NCBI GenBank assembly: GCA_902783815.1
Contig: CACZSM010000026.1
Location: 1-10,540 of the forward strand
Length of the DNA: 10,540 nt
Reading direction: 5' to 3'
Origin: an uncultured Ruminococcus sp.
GTDB taxonomy: Bacteria; Bacillota; Clostridia; Oscillospirales; Acutalibacteraceae
The notes under the pieces were generated by a model that was not told the origin of the DNA, ran no database searches, and was given only the letters and a program-made list of their open reading frames with translations. The position numbers and the translations under genes were made by a program. Below, piece by piece: positions 6,101-10,540 of the stretch (position 1 is its first letter; each line of letters begins with the position of its first letter).

Positions 6101-8187
6101 AGGGTGCGACCGGTGCAATGGATACCGCAGATACTGACAGAGTATGGGGCATAGATGTAAGCTATGCAGTAAATGTAGATGCTATCATGTGCTTCTCATC
6201 AAAGCCCACAAACGGTACTCCGACACTCTTTACTCCTGACAGCAACGGCAAATTCTCCTACAACAAGACAAACTGCAGAGATTTCAAATCACTTGGAATT
6301 ACACTTAAGTATGAAGATGGTCTCTTCGGAGGAATCACATCTCTTACAGGTATCAACGGCAATGCTTATACAGGATATAAGCCGGATGACCTCTGGAGCG
6401 CATCCTCAGCATGGACAGACCTAAGCTCAGGTCATAAGAGCAGCCTCGATACTTTCTACACAATGACTATTCCGCTTTCTGCTCTTGATATCACAAGAAG
6501 CGATATAGAGACAAATGGTGTCGGTGTAATGCATATTTCTACCTATGGACTCAGCGGCATAGGATGCATCCCACAGGATAAGACAATGTACGATACAGCT
6601 ACTGACGGCTATTCCGCAGACAACTCATCTACAAAGGAAAAAGAGGATGCTGATACTATCACTGTTCCTCTTGCAAGAGTCGGCGCAGGCAGTGTATCCG
6701 GCGGTGGCACAGGCGGCGGCGGTACAGGCGGCGATACAACACTTCCGCTCCAGGTAAACTTCGGTACAGATAAGTCCGCTCCGCAGCTTACAACAACTTC
6801 TATGACGATCAAGGGTATCGGCTACGGCGGTACAGCTCCTTATAAGTATCAGTTCTCAGTTGACGGCACAGTTGTAAAGGCAACAAGCACAGCAGATACT
6901 TATACATGGAAGCCTAATACAAACGGCAGCCACACTCTTAAGTGCGTTATCACAGACTCAGCAGGCAAAACAGCTACAGTTACAAAGACCTTCACAGCAG
7001 AAGGCGAGAACCAGGGCGGCGAGACAACAGCTCTGACAAATAAATCGACGATCGCTTCTACATCTGTTCCGAAGGATACTTCTGTAACAGTAACAGGTGC
7101 AGCAAGCGGCGGTACTTCACCTTATAAGTATGCTTTCTATTACAAGAAGACAACAAGCTCTGCTTGGACATCGATCGGCGAGGTCTATGGCAATACAACA
7201 CAGGTAAGCTTTGTACCTGCTTCAATAGCTAAGTATTATGTAAAGATCAATGTTAAGGACGGCACAGGCAAGGTAGTTACAAAGCAGTACACTCTTAATT
7301 CTGTAAAGCCGACTTCATCAGATCTCCAGAATACATCTACCCTCAGCCTTAACTCTATCACAAAGGGTACACCGATAAAGATCACAGGTAAGGCAACAGG
7401 CGGCAGCGGCAGCTATAAGTATGGCTTCTATTACAAGAAAACAACAAGTAAGGCATTCACAACGATCGGCACAGAATACGGCAGCGCAACAACTGCAACA
7501 TTCACTCCTGCATCAGATGCTGATTACAACATCAGGATCAATGTCAAGGACAGCAGCGGTACGATCGTAACAAAGCAGTATAAGGTTCTTAAGGCTGGCA
7601 GCTCAAGCAGCACAACAGCTCTTACAAACAACAGTAAGATCAGTTCTGCAAGCGTAACATTAGGTAGTTCAGTAACACTTACAGGCGCAGCAAGCGGCGG
7701 TACTTCACCTTATAAGTATGCTTTCTACTACAAGAAGACAACAAGTTCATCCTACACAACGATCGGTACAGCATTCGGTTCAGCTACCACAGCTACATTC
7801 AAGCCGGGTTCAGCTGCTAACTATGATGTAAAGATCACAGTTAAGGATAACACAGGCAAGACAGTTGATAAGTCATTCGTAGTAAAGGCTTCAGCTTCAA
7901 GCTCAACGAGTACTCTTGCAAACAACAGCAAGGTAAGTGCTGTTAAGGTAACAAAGGGTACAACAGTAACGATCACTGGCGCAGCAAGCGGCGGTACATC
8001 TCCTTACAAGTACTCCTACTACTACAAGAAATCTACAAGCTCTTCCTACAATACGATCTCTTCCAATACATCAAGCACTTCTGCAACATTCACCCCTGGT
8101 GTGGCTGCAACTTATGATGTTAAGGTCGTTGTAACAGATTCAACTGGCGCAACAGCTACAAAGACATTCTCAGTTATCTCACAGTAA
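3190..8187 (+). CDS. Secreted multimodular alpha-amylase: GH13 (28-like), CBM26, CBM74-like, Tyr-rich C-terminal repeats
   Basis: Extracellular endo-acting enzyme cleaving alpha-1,4 bonds of starch, 1665 residues. A Sec signal peptide (about 1-48) ends at EAAAA. The catalytic GH13 domain (about 55-395) has DVVANH (140-145), GIRWDAAKH (nucleophile Asp227), YGEIL (acid/base Glu255) and ESHD (Asp320), so the triad is intact; wording such as ILHCFDW, SVQTSP and ESHDTFCND resembles the Bacillus subtilis AmyE type (GH13_28). Domain C runs to about 470. Then come: Ig-like module (474-556), interleaved CBM26 material (560-757), a second Ig-like module (766-850), CBM74-like module (858-1165), Gly/Thr linker (1166-1184) and five repeats (1185-1665). 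CBM26 and CBM74 bind starch, including granular starch in known cases. No dockerin or LPXTG is present. ATG 3190 has GGAG 11 bases upstream; TTG 3187 (spacing 8) would add one residue. The gene has its own promoter and terminator, so it is monocistronic. Confidence 0.95.
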   Translation: MNNAVSTSRHGAGSRVASVFLSAAMLASSFLGLGSALTVATTTEAAAAGNYGLASKIEDGNILHCFDWKISDITAALPKIAEAGFTSVQTSPVQPHDANGQWYWLYQPLEFKVGNDICSEQDLKTLCSTADQYGIKVVVDVVANHLAGWADGRRKDYIQSDLNKDEFFHNTQYNTDANNVDWGNRWQITHCNIGMPDLNSEHSYVQQVVAGFVNQLKADGVDGIRWDAAKHIGVPSEDCQFWPAVTKAGLYNYGEILDSPGGDGATIMKEYTNYIGITDSGFSGTVTGDLRDGKVTQNMGGWGSQGVPMNRIVYWPESHDTFCNDGWTRFIDESIMDKAFAVFGARANCQTLYLSRPYEKEHKKIMYGVKGSEHFTSKQVAAVNHFHNAMVGTKEYYTTGDGCDVVCRGGGAVIVNASGGSKSVTVPNGGGTVPAGTYKDEITGNTWTVTSSTISGTIGDTGIAVVYNGGTVTHGAQVSATPGSSTFATTVTATLNVSNASSGTYTTSDGQSGTYTNGKSITFGSSTAIGGKVTLTLSAKGEDGVTVTQTYTYTKKDPNAVTAVYFDNTSYKWSSVYAYIYGDGTGGTISGGESGLHFKDTANWGTVYAYFFAGTSDVGAKWPGTAMTKGSSDYYIEVPSGATHVVFNNGGNGSQTGNLPVAGVYGYTADGGTYSSTGSGAATVTENAKWPGVQMTKDSATGYYYVEVPDALVNGKVIFAESSTATTNRYPADQKPGLDIGGTSKILKANYAWEDYSGGTVIVEPKDPTVTSNKASGTDFTTETLDITLTLANAASGTYSVDGGPVKTFTGSKTVKIGEGKIGDSVVTVAATAKGSDGTTKNYTFTYNKKYVKKTTGSSASAIGGKYATNPSGKGTKKTITSASDWTANELIAQGVANDDANIFKGPHEYPIYDDYALFAAWDDTNLYIGWQYVEVRDVTASDQNGMNTNETKPYNADIPQMLVLDLGKNKGATGAMDTADTDRVWGIDVSYAVNVDAIMCFSSKPTNGTPTLFTPDSNGKFSYNKTNCRDFKSLGITLKYEDGLFGGITSLTGINGNAYTGYKPDDLWSASSAWTDLSSGHKSSLDTFYTMTIPLSALDITRSDIETNGVGVMHISTYGLSGIGCIPQDKTMYDTATDGYSADNSSTKEKEDADTITVPLARVGAGSVSGGGTGGGGTGGDTTLPLQVNFGTDKSAPQLTTTSMTIKGIGYGGTAPYKYQFSVDGTVVKATSTADTYTWKPNTNGSHTLKCVITDSAGKTATVTKTFTAEGENQGGETTALTNKSTIASTSVPKDTSVTVTGAASGGTSPYKYAFYYKKTTSSAWTSIGEVYGNTTQVSFVPASIAKYYVKINVKDGTGKVVTKQYTLNSVKPTSSDLQNTSTLSLNSITKGTPIKITGKATGGSGSYKYGFYYKKTTSKAFTTIGTEYGSATTATFTPASDADYNIRINVKDSSGTIVTKQYKVLKAGSSSSTTALTNNSKISSASVTLGSSVTLTGAASGGTSPYKYAFYYKKTTSSSYTTIGTAFGSATTATFKPGSAANYDVKITVKDNTGKTVDKSFVVKASASSSTSTLANNSKVSAVKVTKGTTVTITGAASGGTSPYKYSYYYKKSTSSSYNTISSNTSSTSATFTPGVAATYDVKVVVTDSTGATATKTFSVISQ
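4867..5460 (+). other. Interleaved CBM26 starch-binding region of the amylase (half, full, half)
   Basis: Residues 560-588 (VYFDNT, then WSSVYAYIY) match only the N-terminal half of a CBM26. Residues 592-672 contain a complete CBM26 (LHFKDT, WGTVYAYFF, WPGTAMTK, YYIEVP, VVFNNGG and QTGNL). Residues 684-757 match only the C-terminal half (WPGVQMTK, GYYYVEVP, VIFAES). Gly/Ser-rich linkers flank the complete copy on both sides. The two halves together make one complete module, so a whole CBM26 appears to sit in the loop between the strands of another. The conserved Trp/Tyr residues expected for stacking on glucose rings are visible in all pieces. Exact boundaries are approximate. Confidence 0.7.
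5761..6684 (+). other. CBM74-like granular-starch-binding module of the amylase
   Basis: Residues 858-1165, about 308 long, match the unusual size of CBM74 (about 300 residues) and its habitual position beside CBM25/CBM26. Recognised family-like stretches include GKYATNPSGKGTKKTI, IAQGVANDDANIF, YALFAAWDDTNLYIGW and QMLVLDLG. CBM74 is known from a Microbacterium aurum amylase and the R. bromii protein Sas6, where it binds granular or resistant starch. The assignment rests on remembered family sequence, length and context; a CBM9/DOMON-like fold label is the alternative. Confidence 0.72.
6742..8184 (+). repeat. Five tandem ~95-residue repeats at the C-terminus of the amylase
   Basis: Approximate units are residues 1185-1271, 1280-1370, 1376-1468, 1475-1567 and 1573-1665. 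The shared Tyr-Lys-Tyr core recurs with spacings of 94, 97, 99 and 98 residues. Units 2-5 share the pattern of a Gly/Ser-rich loop, (P/S)YKY, then YYKK(T/S)TS and a closing V(K/T)D strand; unit 1 is more divergent. They look like beta-sandwich modules of the kind found on large clostridial surface proteins, but I cannot assign a function. Two DNA stretches of 65 bases (7093-7157 and 7681-7745) differ at only two positions, both synonymous, implying recent duplication or gene conversion between units 2 and 4. Confidence 0.85.
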
Positions 8188-8210
8188 TTGAAGATGTAAA
8201 AAAATAACAG

Positions 8211-8250
8211 TCCCCACTCATCAGGCAGTCTGGTGGGTGGGGATTTTTTT
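8211..8250. terminator. Bidirectional intrinsic terminator between the amylase and ricT
   Basis: A 14-bp stem (8211-8224 with 8230-8243, two G-U wobbles, 5-base loop) begins 23 bases after the amylase stop and is followed on the plus strand by seven T residues (8244-8250). On the minus strand the same stem is followed by CTGTTATTTTTTT, so it can also stop transcription arriving from ricT. Confidence 0.92.
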
Positions 8251-8260
8251 AGTGTAAAGA

Positions 8261-8287
8261 AGATGCTGCCGTTCTGCGGCAGCATCT
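8261..8287 (-). terminator. Hairpin just downstream of ricT
   Basis: A perfect 11-bp stem (8261-8271 with 8277-8287) with a 5-base loop lies 3 bases beyond the ricT stop. On the minus strand it is followed only by TCTTTACAC, a poor U-tract. It may be an mRNA 3'-end stabiliser or weak terminator, with the bidirectional terminator at 8211-8250 doing the main work. Confidence 0.55.
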
Positions 8288-8290
8288 GTA

Positions 8291-9160
8291 TCAGTCTTTT
8301 TCAAGTTTTTTGAGTCTTGCGATCTCGTCTTTTTCAAGTTTGATCTGACCGTCTTTAATTATTCTGACCTCGGATACCTTGAAAGTACGCGGAGCAGCAT
8401 CCGGGGATTTGTGCATTGATACAGTAAGTATGCCTGTCAGGATATTTACATCAATGACATTGCCCTTGCCTTCGGGAGTATCAACAATAGCTCCGATCTT
8501 AGGAGTAGTTTTAAGCAGAGAGGTGTAAACATCCTGCTCATATTTCAGACAGCACATAAGCCTTCCGCATGAACCGGAAATCTTTACAGGATTAAGTGAC
8601 ATTCCCTGTTCCTTCGCCATTTTTATCGAAACAGGCTGGAACTCGCCAAGAAAGGTATTACAGCAGAATGGTCGTCCGCAGATACCTATGCCTCCCATCA
8701 TTTTCGCCTCATCCCTTACTCCGATCTGGCGAAGCTCTATACGGGTCTTGAAAACATACGCAAGGTCTTTTACAAGCTCACGAAAATCTACTCTGCCGTC
8801 AGCAGTAAAATAGAAAAGAATCTTATTATTGTCGAAGGTATATTCAACATTTACTAATTTCATATCCAGCTTATGCTGTTTGATTTTTTGTTCGCAGACA
8901 GCAAAAGCCTTTTTTTCTTTTTTACGGTTTTCCTCAACTTTTTTAAGATCAGCTTCTGTAGCTACTCTTATCATCTTTTTAAGAGGAGCAGTAACGCTTT
9001 TATCGCTGACCTCCCGGTTTGGCATAGCGACTATACCACATTCGATTCCCCGGCTTGTTTCTACGATGACCCTGTCGCCGACATTTAATTCAGTACCGTT
9101 AGGGTCGAAGTAATATATTTTTCCAACATCTTTAAATCTGACACCTATAACACAAGTCAT
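8291..9160 (-). CDS. ricT: RicT (YaaT), PSP1-domain Fe-S protein of the RicAFT complex
   Basis: 289 residues. In Bacillus subtilis RicT (YaaT) forms a complex with RicA (YmcA) and RicF (YlbF) that carries 4Fe-4S clusters. The complex promotes RNase Y-dependent mRNA maturation and influences Spo0A activation, competence and biofilm formation. The N-terminal part (1-60) is a beta-rich PSP1 segment. A charged, probably coiled-coil helix follows at about 70-100. The conserved core has the cysteine groups CGRPFCC (Cys161, 166, 167) and CGRLMCC (Cys198, 203, 204), the candidate cluster ligands. The start at 9160 is preferred over an upstream ATG at 9184: GGAGGT (9166-9171, minus strand) lies 5 bases before it, and the family N-terminus begins there. 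It lies 33 bases downstream of holB and is very likely co-transcribed; the holB-yaaT order is also that of B. subtilis. Confidence 0.93.
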   Translation of the reverse strand: MTCVIGVRFKDVGKIYYFDPNGTELNVGDRVIVETSRGIECGIVAMPNREVSDKSVTAPLKKMIRVATEADLKKVEENRKKEKKAFAVCEQKIKQHKLDMKLVNVEYTFDNNKILFYFTADGRVDFRELVKDLAYVFKTRIELRQIGVRDEAKMMGGIGICGRPFCCNTFLGEFQPVSIKMAKEQGMSLNPVKISGSCGRLMCCLKYEQDVYTSLLKTTPKIGAIVDTPEGKGNVIDVNILTGILTVSMHKSPDAAPRTFKVSEVRIIKDGQIKLEKDEIARLKKLEKD

Positions 9161-9193
9161 TTTGTACCTCCAGAATATATGCAAATAACATTT

Positions 9194-10162
9194 TTAACAA
9201 TTCGTATGTTTTAACTGAGCGCAAAGCCATGTACTGAAAAAAGCAAGATTAACATTAGTAGCAGCAATCCCACAGGCTTTACTGATGACCTCAGTAATAG
9301 CAAGCAAGCGTTTTTTTGTCATCTTGCTGGCAATTTCAGATGCTGTATCGGAGTCGGTTTTCAAGCCTAAGGCAGATCTCATACATTCGCTGCTGATCTC
9401 AAGCATATTATCAAGTACAGCCGCAGCAAAAATACGATCCTTTGTGATCTCATTTGTCAGCAGCAAAAGATCATATTCAGTTCCGCTGACAACCGAACGC
9501 ATTATTTTTTCGGCAAGTTGTCTTGATTCCTCGCCGCCGCTGCTTATAAGATAGGATGCCTGTCCGATATTTCCGCCGCTTTTTGATGCAGCCTTATAGA
9601 TCTCGTCAAAGGGTTTATCAGGAAAGAGTGTCTGCAAATATGCGGCTGCCTCATCTATTTCCGCAGGGTACAGTGAATATATCCTTGACCTCGATCGTAC
9701 AGTTTCAAGCAGCATATTGGCTGATGTTACCGTAAGTATGAACATTACATTCTCAGGGGGTTCCTCAAGAACCTTTAGAAAGGCATTCTGAGCAGGCTGC
9801 AGCATTTTGTCACAGTTAAGCAGCATGAAAACCCTTGACGGAGCTTCATTTGGTTTAATGTAGGCATCCGACCGTATCTGACGGATCACTGAAATAGCAA
9901 GTCCACCGGATGAATTGCCGTCCGTAGAGAAAATATCCGGATGAATACCGGCAATCGCCTTGCGGCAGCTATTACATAAACCGCATGGACGAACTGAGTC
10001 AGATGTACACACGGCATATCTTGCAAGAATACCGGCAAGAGTTCGTTTTCCAGTACCTTTTGCTCCCTCTATGATGACAGCATGGGGAAGAGTACGGTTT
10101 AGCATTGACTCAGAAATTTCATTTTTAAGTTCAAAATTAGATACAAATTCATGGATATTCAT
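9194..10162 (-). CDS. holB: DNA polymerase III subunit delta' (clamp loader)
   Basis: 322 residues, normal for this AAA+ subunit of the clamp loader, which helps place the beta sliding clamp on primed DNA. Visible motifs are a Walker A sequence GAKGTGKRT (33-41), a zinc-binding cysteine cluster (Cys52, 60, 63, 66), a degenerate Walker B region LLNCDKM (114-120), LEEPP (132-136) and TVRSRSRIYSL near 154-164, the family's arginine-containing SRC-like region with Ser in place of Cys. The C-terminal helical domain follows. The Walker A is unusually complete for a delta' protein, as is common in Firmicutes. The ribosome-binding site before ATG 10162 is poor, with no GGAGG in range, although the homology supports this start. 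It has its own promoter and is followed by ricT. The B. subtilis upstream neighbours (tmk, yaaQ, yaaR) are not seen here. Confidence 0.95.
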   Translation of the reverse strand: MNIHEFVSNFELKNEISESMLNRTLPHAVIIEGAKGTGKRTLAGILARYAVCTSDSVRPCGLCNSCRKAIAGIHPDIFSTDGNSSGGLAISVIRQIRSDAYIKPNEAPSRVFMLLNCDKMLQPAQNAFLKVLEEPPENVMFILTVTSANMLLETVRSRSRIYSLYPAEIDEAAAYLQTLFPDKPFDEIYKAASKSGGNIGQASYLISSGGEESRQLAEKIMRSVVSGTEYDLLLLTNEITKDRIFAAAVLDNMLEISSECMRSALGLKTDSDTASEIASKMTKKRLLAITEVISKACGIAATNVNLAFFSTWLCAQLKHTNC

Positions 10163-10230
10163 AGCAAGAAACGCTTTCTGAAAGAATTAGTGGGCTGACC
10201 TGCTGAATACGGAGAAACAGCATCTCCACT

Positions 10231-10259
10231 ATTATATACTATTTTTTTTGTTAATACAA
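10231..10259 (-). promoter_or_regulatory. Sigma-A promoter of the holB-ricT operon
   Basis: On the minus strand TTGTAT (10259-10254) and TATAAT (10236-10231) are 17 bases apart, with an A-rich spacer. Transcription would begin near 10224, leaving a leader of about 60 bases that can form a small hairpin (10211-10215 with 10223-10227). The promoter lies between the gene and the GC-rich repeat block, so holB-ricT does not need transcription from further upstream. Confidence 0.72.
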
Positions 10260-10285
10260 GTACAGCAGAAAAATAAATCACTCAT

Positions 10286-10540
10286 CGTTGTCCGGCGCAC
10301 CGCAGGCACTGCGCCGGAGTGCGTAAACCGTTTCGCTATCGCTCACCGGAGCGCACTCCCAGTGGGGGAAACCCTCTCTTGCAGGGTTTCCCCCGTCAAA
10401 TTCATCAGTTGTTAAACTCAATGCTCCCCTTTCTGAGCGCCGGATGCGAAAAGGTTTCGCACTCTGCGGAGTGCGACCAGGGGGCTTTGCCCCACTGGAC
10501 CCCCACAAGCCTTTGAAAAGGCTTGACCGAAACTTTTGCC
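10286..10540. repeat. GC-rich, palindrome-dense intergenic repeat element (cut by the window end)
   Basis: No credible gene. Hairpins in order: 10291-10299 with 10310-10318 (9 bp), 10316-10323 with 10352-10359 (8 bp), 10364-10375 with 10383-10394 (perfect 12 bp), 10457-10464 with 10469-10476 (8 bp, loop TGCG), 10477-10485 with 10489-10498 (9 bp, one bulged A), and 10506-10514 with 10517-10525. The block repeats itself internally: 10311-10336 and 10437-10460 are imperfect copies, and CCAGTGGGG (10359-10367) recurs inverted at 10490-10498. Sequences of this style (GGGGCTTTGCCCC, AAGCCTTTGAAAAGGCTTG) resemble dispersed intergenic repeats of Ruminococcus genomes as I remember them. Composition contrasts sharply with the AT-rich DNA on its left. 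The right boundary is outside the window. Confidence 0.7.

Noticed and set aside
7027..8184. CRISPR-like repetition
   Set aside because: The repeats are about 290 bases, in frame, diverged and protein-coding, with no short exact repeats and unique spacers.
7900..8187. Dockerin or LPXTG cell-wall anchor at the amylase C-terminus
   Set aside because: The protein ends in a Tyr-rich repeat with no calcium-loop duplications, no LPXTG, no hydrophobic tail and no positively charged end.
10278..10508. 76-codon minus-strand frame in the GC-rich terminal block
   Set aside because: It runs through several perfect hairpins, has no ribosome-binding site and a composition dictated by palindromes; kept only as a low-interest finding.
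10319..10516. 65-codon plus-strand frame in the same block
   Set aside because: Same reason: stop-poor repetitive GC-rich DNA, no start signal and no recognisable protein features.

Overview
The window looks like a chromosomal segment of a low-to-moderate GC Gram-positive gut anaerobe, most likely a Ruminococcus-type clostridium. Three things point there. A holB-ricT pair is a Firmicutes arrangement. Shine-Dalgarno sites are of the GGAG type. A giant secreted alpha-amylase carries CBM26 and CBM74-like starch-binding modules, which are known from Ruminococcus bromii and a few other raw-starch degraders. Species cannot be fixed from sequence alone.

Layout, left to right. Positions 1-909 (+) hold the C-terminal part of a P1B-type Zn/Cd/Pb-exporting ATPase; the window opens exactly at the codon of the phosphorylated Asp of DKTGT. 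It overlaps by 4 bases (ATGA) a nucleoside 2-deoxyribosyltransferase-family gene (906-1355, +). After an 85-bp gap comes a CNNM/CorC (HlyC/CorC) membrane protein with a CBS pair (about 1441-2712, +), closed by a strong intrinsic terminator at 2731-2780. Positions 2781-3189 are non-coding and AT-rich. They contain a near-consensus promoter (TTTACA-17-TATAAT) and a roughly 135-nt leader with a hairpin and inverted repeats. These lead into the 1665-residue secreted amylase (3190-8187, +). A bidirectional terminator (8211-8250) separates it from the convergent minus-strand pair ricT (8291-9160) and holB (9194-10162), which has its own promoter (10231-10259, TTGTAT-17-TATAAT). From about 10286 to the right edge there is a gene-free, GC-rich block made of at least six hairpins, probably a multicopy intergenic repeat element cut off by the window end.

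How the parts work together. The first two genes are probably co-translated. The CNNM protein is a separate ion-homeostasis gene. The amylase is a single-gene raw-starch machine: signal peptide, complete GH13 catalytic domain (subfamily 28-like), an Ig-like spacer, a split CBM26 apparently interrupted by a second CBM26, another Ig-like spacer, a CBM74-like module of about 300 residues, a Gly/Thr linker, and five roughly 95-residue Tyr-rich repeats of unknown function. It has no dockerin and no LPXTG sorting signal. HolB (clamp loader delta') and RicT (Fe-S protein of the RicAFT complex) are housekeeping.

The most interesting points are the apparent domain-within-domain CBM26 arrangement, the C-terminal repeats with near-identical DNA stretches, the regulatory leader of the amylase gene, and the palindrome-rich terminal element.
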